Positions 46,257-54,383 of a stretch of DNA of 62,991 bases are shown here, piece after piece. The stretch comes from Bacteriovoracaceae bacterium. Lineage in GTDB: Bacteria > Bdellovibrionota > Bacteriovoracia > Bacteriovoracales > Bacteriovoracaceae. Location of the stretch: assembly GCA_018675575.1 (NCBI GenBank), contig JABGXW010000082.1, positions 1 to 62,991 of the forward strand, given 5' to 3'. A program made the translations under genes and the position numbers. The notes under the pieces were generated by a model that saw nothing but the letters and a program-made list of their open reading frames with translations, was not told where the DNA came from and searched no databases. The stretch's first letter is position 1. The number at the start of each line of letters is the position of its first letter.

Positions 46257-46752
46257 TGAAAAACATATTTCTATTGGTGCAGGCATAACTGGCTTACTTA
46301 CAGCTTATGAGTTTGTAGAAAATGATATTGCTCCAGATTAAATAGCAATATTCAAACAAAACCCCTACCCTGGTGAACATTTAAGTTCAGGAAACTCTGA
46401 AGTTTTACACGCAGGACTTTATTACTCAATAAATTCCCTTAAGTAAAAACTCTGCGTTGAGGGCAATAAGCTCTGGCGTAATCTATCAAAACAATTAAGT
46501 TTTCCCATAAATAACTTAGGGAAATATATCATTGCCACAAACACTGAAGAAGTCTCAAAATTAGAAGACCTTTCTCTGGCTTACTCCGGTATAATAGCAA
46601 AAATAAAAATAGATGATATGCTTTATCCTGATTTCCTAATCCAATCTCCGATCAAGAAGTATGTTGAGGCATTAGGTATTGAATCCCCTGGATTAACGGC
46701 ATCCCCAGCCATTGCTAAAAGTATACTCTTAAAATTACATGATATACGGTAA
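46255..46752 (+). pseudogene. Decayed second copy of an lhgO-like oxidoreductase
   Basis: In one uninterrupted register this stretch encodes NEKHISIGAGITGLLTAYEF, then APD-stop-IAIFKQNPYPGEH, then SINSLK-stop-KLCVEG, then GKYIIATNTEEV joined directly to LEDLSLAYSG and LGIESPGLTASPAIAKS. It parallels the lhgO gene at 42794. The start codon is AAT, two TAA codons interrupt the frame (the second replaces a CAA Gln codon), and about 195 internal residues (equivalent to roughly 106-300) are missing in frame. The nucleotide match to lhgO is only moderate, so this is an old paralogue or a separately acquired homologue. It begins where the preceding small gene ends. Confidence 0.88.
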
Positions 46753-46825
46753 AACACTAGACTTACCATCGAAGAAAAACTCTCTATAGTTAGTAACAAT
46801 CAGCATTCGTAACAAATCACATATT

Positions 46826-47692
46826 CTATTTTGAGTAGTCAGAGTTTAAAAAGCTTTGAAAGTTATTAATTGGAGGAAAAAAATTAGTATTATCTGCAGT
46901 TTCATTATTTGAAATTTTTTTAGCTAATACATTTATGTGATATGGCCTTATGGCTTCAAGTCCAATTATTTGTAGATTTAAATAATTAAGCAACTCTACC
47001 ACAAGAGGTGTATTGAAAACATGATGGTGGAAAAGTCGATTTTCAAAGTTTTTGAATGATCTCTCTTTCATTTCATTAATGGTTATACCCTCAAATGTTA
47101 GATCAGTGAAATCGCAAATTTCTTCGAGATGCGTCAGGTCCTCTTCTGAAATATTTTCCTGATAATCATTTAGAAGATGTTCGAATTTTGTAACCTCCCT
47201 CTTGTGATCGAAAGTTCCTTCCTTGTGTGGAATAACGAGTAAAAGATGACCATTTTCTTTCACAACCCTTTTCCACTCATTTAAGCCTTTTATGGGGTTC
47301 GCTAGATGTTCAATCACATGTGAAGAAAGTAAAAAATCGTAAGAATTATCTTCAATTGGCGAAAGTTTACTTGCTTCACAAACATACTGTCGACCAGGTT
47401 TGGAGTTTTTATTAAATTGAAACGTATCTCCCTCTGAGATATTCCCTTCCCAAGTTGTATTATTCGAGAAATTGCAGTTGTCTAAATTTTTGGGCAATTG
47501 ATAAATTGGTAATATGGAATGTTCTTCAAACAGAGGTGTTTTACCTCCAATTTCAATACCAAGCGCGTCTTTGAAGAGCTCTTCACACTGGTTTGTTAAG
47601 GCAGAACTTTGAGGGAAAAGCTTGTTTTGAAAAGCATTTTTAATACCTTTAAGACCTTGAAATTGATAATTTTGAATGAGCTTTTTTAACAT
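46826..47692 (-). CDS. SAM-dependent methyltransferase
   Basis: A 288-residue class I methyltransferase of the Methyltransf_11 type. Motif I is reduced (about KSKPGRQYVCEASKLSPIED), but the downstream signature is clear: SYDFLLSSHVIEHLANPIKG followed by EWKRVVKENGHLLLVIPHKE. Such proteins in glycan loci often methylate sugars or generate modified termini; the target is unknown. AGGTAATAAAA precedes the ATG. It is the last gene of the leftward group starting with the HddC-like nucleotidyltransferase. Confidence 0.83.
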   Translation of the reverse strand: MLKKLIQNYQFQGLKGIKNAFQNKLFPQSSALTNQCEELFKDALGIEIGGKTPLFEEHSILPIYQLPKNLDNCNFSNNTTWEGNISEGDTFQFNKNSKPGRQYVCEASKLSPIEDNSYDFLLSSHVIEHLANPIKGLNEWKRVVKENGHLLLVIPHKEGTFDHKREVTKFEHLLNDYQENISEEDLTHLEEICDFTDLTFEGITINEMKERSFKNFENRLFHHHVFNTPLVVELLNYLNLQIIGLEAIRPYHINVLAKKISNNETADNTNFFPPINNFQSFLNSDYSK

Positions 47693-47743
47693 TTTTATTA
47701 CCTGTAAGTTTGTTCTTAAAGTTTGTCCATGGAAGAAATCTAT

Positions 47744-48478
47744 TTAGTTTTTAGAATATAGTAATTTCTTAATAAGAGATTTAATTTTTGACTTGAATGT
47801 AATATTCATATTTGGAAGGCCATCCATATTCAATGCTATGCTTCCGGTTTTGCGATGGGTAGGTTCTACCATAGGACATTTTTCAATTACTACAATACTG
47901 TCGTAATAATGAAGGGATTTTGCCGATTTAGTGAAGTCTGAAACAGTTAACTTTTCGGTATGCCAAGCATGTATATAATCAATAAAATGTTTAGAATATT
48001 CTATAAAGCTACTCGACTTCTTGAAACCACCACCAAAGTCTTTCCAATAGGAAGTATGGGTATCCTCACAAAGATAGATTCCGTTGGGATCGACATGGTC
48101 AAATAGGGACTCAAAAGTATTGATTTGCTGAGACATGGTGTGTCCTCCATCATCAATTAAAATGTCAATCTTTGGGATTTTAGATTTAAGAGACTCTAAA
48201 AAATCTTTATCATTTTGGTCGCCAATAATGATGTCAATCTGATCTTCCTTTAATTTCAAACACTCTGGATTTATGTCTATACCAATTATTTTAATTTTAG
48301 GACCGAAGTAATCCTTCCACATTTGAAGTGATCCACCATGAAAAGATCCAATTTCTACGAGTACTATTTCCTTGTCACGGTATTTAGAAAAATGTCTTTC
48401 ATAGACCTCAAAGTAATGTAGCCATTTGTGAAGTACTCTCTTATCATTATTTTCAAAATATTTTTCTAAATCATTCAT
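47744..48478 (-). CDS. CmcI-like SAM-dependent methyltransferase
   Basis: A 244-residue methyltransferase of the cephalosporin-hydroxylase (CmcI)/Methyltransf_24 type. VLVEIGSFHGGSLQMWKDYF (about 40-59) is motif I. IIGIDINPE binds the SAM ribose, ILIDDGGHTMSQQI carries the metal-binding residues and YLCEDTHTSYW closes the core. In polysaccharide loci these act as sugar O-methyltransferases. TTAGGAAAAATA precedes the ATG. It lies eight bases downstream of the initiating sugar transferase and 51 bases upstream of the next methyltransferase, so it is in the same transcript. Confidence 0.88.
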   Translation of the reverse strand: MNDLEKYFENNDKRVLHKWLHYFEVYERHFSKYRDKEIVLVEIGSFHGGSLQMWKDYFGPKIKIIGIDINPECLKLKEDQIDIIIGDQNDKDFLESLKSKIPKIDILIDDGGHTMSQQINTFESLFDHVDPNGIYLCEDTHTSYWKDFGGGFKKSSSFIEYSKHFIDYIHAWHTEKLTVSDFTKSAKSLHYYDSIVVIEKCPMVEPTHRKTGSIALNMDGLPNMNITFKSKIKSLIKKLLYSKN

Positions 48479-48486
48479 TATTTTTC

Positions 48487-49866
48487 CTAATATGCATTCT
48501 TGTTTATAAAACCTTTAAAAAAGGTTAAAAATAAAATCTTGATATCGAAAAAGATCGACCAATGTTTAATGTAGTAGATATCGCATTCTATTCGTTTTTC
48601 TAGAGATGTATCTCCGCGCCAACCGTTTATTTGTGCCCAGCCTGTTATGCCTGGTTTCATTTTATGTTTGAGCATATAGCCGGGGATTTTATTTCTAAAT
48701 TTTTCGACAAAGAAGGGCTGCTCTGGTCTAGGACCTACTAAGCTCATGTCTCCAATTAAAACGTTCCAGAGTTGAGGAAGTTCGTCTAGGCTTGATTTTC
48801 TGAGAAAAAGTCCTATCTTAGTTTTCCTTGGATTATCTTTACTGGACCATTCTTTTGTATCTTCACCTTCGGTAGCAACCTTCATTGTTCTAAATTTCCA
48901 CATTTTGAAAGTAGATCCATCTAGACCAATTCTTTCTTGTCCAAAAAATATGGGCCCTTTTGACGATTGCTTAATTGCTAGAGAAATAATAAGCAATAAA
49001 GGAGAGATGATAATTAGACCTATTACCGTTGCTGCGAATTCAAAAAGTCTTTTAAAAAACAATTCAACTGGATTTAAGGTTGGTTGATTAACTGAAAGGA
49101 GAGGAATTCCTCCAAAGTCTTCAATCTGATGACCAACCATTGAATAGGAAAGATCTGGAAGAAGTTGAATTGGTATGACGTCGTTGTAATGAGTTTTTAT
49201 AAAATCTGAAGACTTTACACTTTCATTTCCAGAGTAAGCTATAATAATGGCATCAGGGATATTCTCTTTTTTGTAATCATCATAATTCTTACTAATTTCA
49301 GGAATATTATATTCTTTCGCCATGTCTTTAGGAGGGTCAATCCATCCGAGAAATCGAATTCCACTATCCTTAAAGTACCGCGCCGTACGTACATAATCCG
49401 TGAGCTGATATCCATTTCCTATCAAGAGAATATGTCTGAGATTATGACCTTTCTCCCTAATTGTGCGGAGAAAATTTCTAACTAATAGTCGTATAATGAT
49501 AAATCCAAAAGTAGAAATTGCCCAATATAGGAGAATGGTTAAACGGGATAGCCTTTCTTCTCCAAAAAAATAAAGAGCAATGACAAACCCAATAACCCCT
49601 GCCGTATTTCCTTTTACAACACTTAGAATCTCATAATACTTTGAAGCAAACCGTTGAGCCTTGTAGAGATTATTATTATGAAATGAGTAGAGAGTGGAAA
49701 ATATTAAAAAGGGTGTCATCTTAATAAACGTTAATTCAATTCCTTCTTGCGCACCATGCATATATTCAAAACGAATAAAATAAGCAGCGGTAAAAAAGAG
49801 TGCACAACTAAGGGCATCAATGGATTTTTGGATGAAAGAAAGTGAACTCCGTTTTAGTATACTCAT
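48487..49866 (-). CDS. Undecaprenyl-phosphate sugar-1-phosphate transferase (WcaJ/WbaP type)
   Basis: A 459-residue integral membrane enzyme that starts glycan assembly by moving a sugar-1-phosphate, often glucose or galactose, onto undecaprenyl phosphate. Four N-terminal helices (about 12-125) and a CoA-binding-like domain (LLIGNGYQLTDYVRTARYF) precede a membrane helix at about 270-295. The catalytic bacterial sugar transferase domain contains QERIGLDGSTFKMWKFRTM, LRKSSLDELPQLWNVLIGDM, SLVGPRPEQPFF and KPGITGWAQINGWRG. No clear Shine-Dalgarno is near the ATG, although a TATAAC hexamer ends four bases before it. It is the initiating enzyme for the glycan encoded around it. Confidence 0.94.
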   Translation of the reverse strand: MSILKRSSLSFIQKSIDALSCALFFTAAYFIRFEYMHGAQEGIELTFIKMTPFLIFSTLYSFHNNNLYKAQRFASKYYEILSVVKGNTAGVIGFVIALYFFGEERLSRLTILLYWAISTFGFIIIRLLVRNFLRTIREKGHNLRHILLIGNGYQLTDYVRTARYFKDSGIRFLGWIDPPKDMAKEYNIPEISKNYDDYKKENIPDAIIIAYSGNESVKSSDFIKTHYNDVIPIQLLPDLSYSMVGHQIEDFGGIPLLSVNQPTLNPVELFFKRLFEFAATVIGLIIISPLLLIISLAIKQSSKGPIFFGQERIGLDGSTFKMWKFRTMKVATEGEDTKEWSSKDNPRKTKIGLFLRKSSLDELPQLWNVLIGDMSLVGPRPEQPFFVEKFRNKIPGYMLKHKMKPGITGWAQINGWRGDTSLEKRIECDIYYIKHWSIFFDIKILFLTFFKGFINKNAY

Positions 49867-49898
49867 ATCAGTTATAATGCCTCATTCAGAGTCCATTG

Positions 49899-50621
49899 TT
49901 AATCACCGAAGTAAGGTTTTAGCAAAATTTGAGATTTGTTAAAGTCGTCAGGGATACCAATGTCTATAAAAGTCCCCGCAGCTTCAATTCCCACTAGTTT
50001 TTGAAGTTCTACAAGCTTAGGAAAAACCTCTGTCTCTAATGAGACTTTTCCTTCTCCAATATGTTCAATGATTGAACGATGTAGAAAGTAAACTCCTGAG
50101 TTGATAAGCCCTGGGATACAGTCCTGATTTTTTTCCATAAAAGTCGTGATGAACCCATTCTGGTTAAGATCGACTGATCCGTAGCGGGTTGCGTTGTCGA
50201 CCTGTCTAAGAATCATCTTATTCAGTTCAGTCTCCCCAGCATACACACTCTCAAATAATTTATAATCAAAATCAAAAAAAGTATCCCCGTTAAGGCAAAT
50301 AAAGTGAGTCTCGGTTGAGTTTTCAATGGCAAGTTTAATTGCACCACCGGTTCCGAGGGGGAATTTTTCTACGCTATAGGTAATTTCGAGTCCCAATTCA
50401 GATCCATCCTTATAGAGTTCTTCAAATTGCTCTGAGAGGTATCCAGTAAGAAGTTTTACATTTCTAAAACCTCTTTTTTTCAGAAAATTTAAGAGGAGAG
50501 TCAGGAACGGCGTGTTATTTATTGGGGCTAAAGGTTTTGGTATTTCTTTAATAACATCCCTGAGTCTTGAACCTAGTCCTCCACAAAGTATTAAGACTTG
50601 AATGTTGGATACTTTGTTCAT
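49899..50621 (-). CDS. hddC: Sugar-1-phosphate nucleotidyltransferase, HddC-like
   Basis: A 240-residue nucleotidyltransferase that would activate a sugar 1-phosphate. VLILCGGLGSRLRD (about 8-21) with IPKPLAPINNTPFL binds the nucleotide. EKFPLGTGGAIKLA, CLNGDTFFDFD (metal Asp) and GLINSGVYFL complete the fold. Short length and sequence resemble D-glycero-D-manno-heptose 1-phosphate guanylyltransferase more than longer RmlA enzymes, but GDP versus other nucleotides cannot be proved. The start at 50621 has GAGG upstream. The frame extends 15 codons further, through a GC-rich motif, but lies in the leader of a good promoter at 50681-50708. It heads the leftward operon. Confidence 0.85.
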   Translation of the reverse strand: MNKVSNIQVLILCGGLGSRLRDVIKEIPKPLAPINNTPFLTLLLNFLKKRGFRNVKLLTGYLSEQFEELYKDGSELGLEITYSVEKFPLGTGGAIKLAIENSTETHFICLNGDTFFDFDYKLFESVYAGETELNKMILRQVDNATRYGSVDLNQNGFITTFMEKNQDCIPGLINSGVYFLHRSIIEHIGEGKVSLETEVFPKLVELQKLVGIEAAGTFIDIGIPDDFNKSQILLKPYFGD

Positions 50622-50680
50622 GATTTCCTCATATTTATCTTCGTAGGCCGTGGCGCGTCGCGGCAAATCTCTGTAGTGAC

Positions 50681-50708
50681 ATTATAAGCTATCTCTGTGT
50701 AGTATCAA
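50681..50708 (-). promoter_or_regulatory. Sigma-70 promoter of the leftward glycan operon
   Basis: Reading leftward, TTGATA (50708-50703), a 16-base spacer and a perfect TATAAT (50686-50681) are present. The start site would be near 50674, giving a leader of about 50 bases that contains the GC-rich 13-mer at 50650-50662 and the GAGG site of the first gene. Confidence 0.75.
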
Positions 50709-50737
50709 ATACTTTTTATACAGTTACGGAGAGAGTT

Positions 50738-51832
50738 TTGATACCAATATTTGAACCAATGTTAGGTGAAAAAGAAAGAGAATATTTGTTGGATTGTATT
50801 GATACTGGATGGATATCAAGCCAGGGTGAATACATACATAAGTTTGAGGAGAAATTTGCTGAATTTCATAATATGAAATTTGCAATATCGGTTTCAAATT
50901 GTACTGCGGCCCTGCATCTTTCACTTGTCTCAAATGATATTGGCGAAGGCGATGAAGTAATTTGTCCCGCACTTACGTTTATTTCACCTGCAAATATGGT
51001 TGTACTTTCTGGTGCTAAATTAATTCTTGTAGACGTTGAGGCAGATACAATGAATTTGGATCCTGCCTTAATAGAAGCAGCAGTTACACCGAAGACCAAA
51101 GCAATTATAATAGTTCATCAGTTTGGTCATGCTGCGGCCATGGATGAAATTCTTGAAATTGCTAAAAAATATAACTTAATTGTGATTGAAGATAATGCTG
51201 AAGCATTAGGTGGAAAATACAAAGGTCAAATGTTGGGGACTCTCGGAGACGTCAGCTGTTTTTCTTTTTTTGCAAATAAGATTTTGACTACAGGGGAAGG
51301 GGGAATGATTTTAAGTAATGATTCTGAACTTGCGACTCGTATTCGAACTCTTAGAGATCATGGAATGTCAGCGGAGAAAAAGTACCCTTATAAAGAGATT
51401 GGATATAATTATAGAATGACAAATATGCAAGCGGCAATTGGTGTAGCGCAACTCGAAAAGCTTAATGATACGTTGAATATTCGTAATGATCAGATGGATC
51501 TTTATTATAAATTATTGGCCGATGTTGACTCTTTAAACCTTCGGAAATTTAAGAATTGGACTAGTCCTGTACATTGGTTGTTAACAATACAATTAAAATC
51601 TATGAACAGAGAAAAATTTATCGAAGTTATGAGTTCAAATGGCATTGAGTGTAGACCTATGATTTTTCCGGTTTATCACGGCAAACATTTTAGAGAATTA
51701 TTTTCACCTGAAAATTTTCCAGCGGCTGAGGCTATTTATAAATCTTCAGTACATCTGCCTAGCAGCACTAAATTAACAAACAATGAAATAGAAATGATAA
51801 GTAATACAGTTAAAAAAGTATTAGCGGAGTAA
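50738..51832 (+). CDS. DegT/DnrJ/EryC1-type sugar aminotransferase
   Basis: A 364-residue PLP-dependent enzyme that would aminate a keto-sugar nucleotide or keto sugar. VSNCTAALHLSL binds the cofactor phosphate, VIEDNAEALGGKYKG carries the pyridine-binding Asp, and the PLP lysine is in SFFANKILTTGEGGM. It resembles perosamine- or LegC-type 4-aminotransferases. The start is a TTG at 50738 with CGGAGAGAG upstream. It is the first gene of a 12-gene operon whose genes are separated by at most ten bases or overlap. Confidence 0.93.
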   Translation: MIPIFEPMLGEKEREYLLDCIDTGWISSQGEYIHKFEEKFAEFHNMKFAISVSNCTAALHLSLVSNDIGEGDEVICPALTFISPANMVVLSGAKLILVDVEADTMNLDPALIEAAVTPKTKAIIIVHQFGHAAAMDEILEIAKKYNLIVIEDNAEALGGKYKGQMLGTLGDVSCFSFFANKILTTGEGGMILSNDSELATRIRTLRDHGMSAEKKYPYKEIGYNYRMTNMQAAIGVAQLEKLNDTLNIRNDQMDLYYKLLADVDSLNLRKFKNWTSPVHWLLTIQLKSMNREKFIEVMSSNGIECRPMIFPVYHGKHFRELFSPENFPAAEAIYKSSVHLPSSTKLTNNEIEMISNTVKKVLAE

Positions 51833-51834
51833 TT

Positions 51835-52887
51835 ATGGAATTTAAAATTGGGAATAGGATGATTGGCAATAAACATCCTGTTTATTTTATTGCTGAAGCT
51901 GGTGTTAATCATAATGGGTCCACTGATCTCGCATATAAATTAATAGATGCAGCAAAAGAAGCTGGTGCCGATGCAGTCAAATTTCAAACCTTTAAAACAG
52001 AGTCGCTAAGTACTGTTAGGGCCCCTAAGTCAACTTATCACAAGGAAACAACTGGGGATGATAATGAGCAATCATGGTTTGATTTGTTGAAAACCCAAGA
52101 GATGTCATTACAAATGCATAAGGATTTAATTGCATACTGTGAGAAAGTTGGTATCACATTTTTAAGTACACCTTATGATTTTGAAAGTGTTGATCTGTTA
52201 GAAGAAATGGGTGTTCCGGCTTATAAACTAGCTTCTTGTGATATTACGAATATTCCATTAATTAAATATATAGCGTCTAAAGGAAAGCCATTAATTCTTT
52301 CTTCTGGCATGACGACAATAGAGGAAATTAATCGAGCGATATCGACACTTGAGGAAAGTAATCTAATTAATTATGCATTACTACAGTGTACAGCAAATTA
52401 TCCCTCTCCATTAGAGCAATCTCACTTAAGAGTGATTACTACATATAAGGCTATGTATGACTGTGTAATTGGATATTCTGATCATACAGAAGGACATGTG
52501 AACCCAATTGCAGCAGTAGCAATGGGGGCGAAAATCTATGAGAAGCATTACACTCTTGATAGAACGCTTCCTGGCCCAGATCACAGAATGTCGATGGAGC
52601 CAAATGAATTGAAAGAAACAATAGATTTTATTAGAGCTACTGAGTCTACAATGGGGAATTCTATTAAACAGGTCTTGGATGTCGAATCCGAAAATAGAAT
52701 TAAAATGAGAAAAAGCTTAGTTTTTAATAACGACCTTGAAGAGGGACAACTCTTAAGCGAAAAAGACATAGGTATTAAAAGACCGGGGAGTGGTATGGAG
52801 CCGTTCCTATTTGATGACGTCGTAGGAAAGAAGCTTTCAATAAGTGTTAAAAAGGATGATCTAATTTGTCCAGAAACTTTAATTTGA
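51835..52887 (+). CDS. neuB: Nonulosonate (sialic/legionaminic-type) synthase NeuB with C-terminal SAF domain
   Basis: A 350-residue TIM-barrel enzyme that condenses phosphoenolpyruvate with a six-carbon amino sugar to form a nine-carbon 2-keto acid. FIAEAGVNHNGSTDLAYKLI, GADAVKFQTFKTE, FLSTPYDFESVDLLEEMGVP, LQCTANYPSP, IGYSDHT and GAKIYEKHYTLDRTLPGPDH match NeuB throughout, including the metal-binding histidines. The antifreeze-like SAF domain covers about 290-350 (KDIGIKRPGSGMEP). It starts two bases after the aminotransferase stop codon. The exact sugar made is not predictable from this gene alone. Confidence 0.95.
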   Translation: MEFKIGNRMIGNKHPVYFIAEAGVNHNGSTDLAYKLIDAAKEAGADAVKFQTFKTESLSTVRAPKSTYHKETTGDDNEQSWFDLLKTQEMSLQMHKDLIAYCEKVGITFLSTPYDFESVDLLEEMGVPAYKLASCDITNIPLIKYIASKGKPLILSSGMTTIEEINRAISTLEESNLINYALLQCTANYPSPLEQSHLRVITTYKAMYDCVIGYSDHTEGHVNPIAAVAMGAKIYEKHYTLDRTLPGPDHRMSMEPNELKETIDFIRATESTMGNSIKQVLDVESENRIKMRKSLVFNNDLEEGQLLSEKDIGIKRPGSGMEPFLFDDVVGKKLSISVKKDDLICPETLI

Positions 52888-52888
52888 T

Positions 52889-53515
52889 ATGAAGAAACTT
52901 TTAATATTTGGTGCCGGAGGATTCGGGTGCGAAGCATTTACGATTGCAAAAGATGTTGGATATAGCATAGTTGGATTTGTTGATTCTAAATGCTCAGAAA
53001 GCTTGCCAGCTCTTTTACTTGGCTCTGACCATGATATTGAAAAGATCATAGCATCACATAAAGATGTAATGGGTTTTGTGGCCATTGGAAATAGTTTACT
53101 TCGGAAAAAAGTATCTGAGGATATGAAAAATAAAGGAATTGAAATTGTTTCGCTAGTTCACCCTACTTCACTAATTGCAGAGGATGTATCAATTGGAGAA
53201 GGTGCTATTATATATCCAAATGTGACAATAATGAACTCATCGAAAATCTCTAAAGGAGCACTAATAAATTCAAATGTCTCTATAGGTCACGATGTTTGTG
53301 TTGGAGAGTTTTCCAATGTGAACCTCGGTGCCAATCTTGCTGGGTGTGTTCAAGTCGGAGATTGCACTCTTATTGGAATGGGAGCAAATGTAATAGAAGG
53401 TAATCGAATCGGGAATGACGTAACTATTGGTGCGGGGGCGGTGGTTACAAAAAATTTAATTGAAAAAGGTGTGTACCTAGGTATTCCTGCAATTAAAAGA
53501 GGAAGTAATGACTGA
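52889..53515 (+). CDS. NeuD/PglD-type sugar O- or N-acyltransferase
   Basis: A 208-residue protein. An N-terminal Rossmann-like domain (LLIFGAGGFGCEAFTIAKD) is followed by a left-handed parallel beta helix of hexapeptide repeats from about residue 85 (IAEDVSIGEGAIIYPNVTIM, ALINSNVSIGHDVCVGEFSN), with the catalytic His in SIGHD. It belongs to the NeuD/PglD family that acetylates amino-sugar precursors or sialic acids. It lies one base after neuB and overlaps the next gene by eight bases. Its position suggests it acylates the sugar made by the operon. Confidence 0.9.
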   Translation: MKKLLIFGAGGFGCEAFTIAKDVGYSIVGFVDSKCSESLPALLLGSDHDIEKIIASHKDVMGFVAIGNSLLRKKVSEDMKNKGIEIVSLVHPTSLIAEDVSIGEGAIIYPNVTIMNSSKISKGALINSNVSIGHDVCVGEFSNVNLGANLAGCVQVGDCTLIGMGANVIEGNRIGNDVTIGAGAVVTKNLIEKGVYLGIPAIKRGSND

Positions 53516-54383
53516 GAATCTCTTTGTTTCTACTGCTTGCTTCCCTGACAACACGCCACTTTCGAAAGTGCTTGGAGAGTTTGAAGATTCACCTTTTCAA
53601 AACTTAGAACTAGGCTCAAATCATAGTCATGAAAAAAACTATGTAGAATTGTTAAAAAAATATAAATTTAATTATATTGTTCATAATTACTTTCCAATCC
53701 CAGAAGATAACTTTGTATTAAACCTGGCAACTGCAAATGATAGTATCCGAAAGAGAAGCATAGAACATGGAATTACTGCGTTAGAACTAAGTCATGATAT
53801 TGGCAGTGCCCTTTATACTGTTCATCCTGGGTTTTTGGTTGATCCAATTAGTGCGAATAAAGATTCTTCAAATTATGACTTTGTATTTGGAGAAACTTCA
53901 GGAATTGACTCATTGTACGAAAAATCCTATGAATTTATGATTCAATCTTTGGAGATTTTGATTAAGAGAGCAACTGAGCTGAATGTTGATTTAGCAATTG
54001 AAACTGAGGGGTCTTTCAACAAACATGATATTCTTTTAATGCAAAAGCCTGAAGAATTTATTCAGCTCTTTGAACATTTTAAATCAGAAGAACTAAAAAT
54101 TAATTTAAATATGGGACACTTGAATCTGGCTGCCAAAAAATTTAAATTCTCTAGAAATAAATTTTGCAAACTTGTATCGCCATATGTTTCAGCTATTGAG
54201 TTGAGTCATAACGAAGGTGTGAATGATGACCATGCTCCAATCACAGAAAATGGATGGTATTGGGAATTGATTAATAAAAAAGAATTTATTGATAAAATAA
54301 AAATATTTGAATTCAGAGATACGGGAATAGATCAAATAAAGAAATCTTTAGATATCTTTAAAAATAAAACAAGAGTGAATTAA
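53508..54383 (+). CDS. TIM-barrel sugar isomerase/epimerase-like protein (first of two)
   Basis: A 291-residue protein of the AP-endonuclease-2/xylose-isomerase-like TIM-barrel superfamily. Metal-site patterns include NLELGSNHSHE near residue 33, YIVHNYFP at 56-63, TVHPGF, DLAIETEG, NLNMGHLNL and IELSHNEGVNDDH. The family contains isomerases and epimerases of sugars and sugar phosphates, endonuclease IV and others. In this operon a sugar function is likely; the reaction is unknown. It shares the TAATG junction with the following kinase fusion. A second, clearly different member of the superfamily is encoded at 56728. Confidence 0.82.
   Translation: MTENLFVSTACFPDNTPLSKVLGEFEDSPFQNLELGSNHSHEKNYVELLKKYKFNYIVHNYFPIPEDNFVLNLATANDSIRKRSIEHGITALELSHDIGSALYTVHPGFLVDPISANKDSSNYDFVFGETSGIDSLYEKSYEFMIQSLEILIKRATELNVDLAIETEGSFNKHDILLMQKPEEFIQLFEHFKSEELKINLNMGHLNLAAKKFKFSRNKFCKLVSPYVSAIELSHNEGVNDDHAPITENGWYWELINKKEFIDKIKIFEFRDTGIDQIKKSLDIFKNKTRVN

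Noticed and set aside
50622-50666. Upstream extension of the HddC-like protein (MPRRATAYEDKYEE)
   Set aside because: A GAGG site precedes the internal ATG at 50621, the extension lies in the promoter leader and precedes the conserved nucleotide-binding start.
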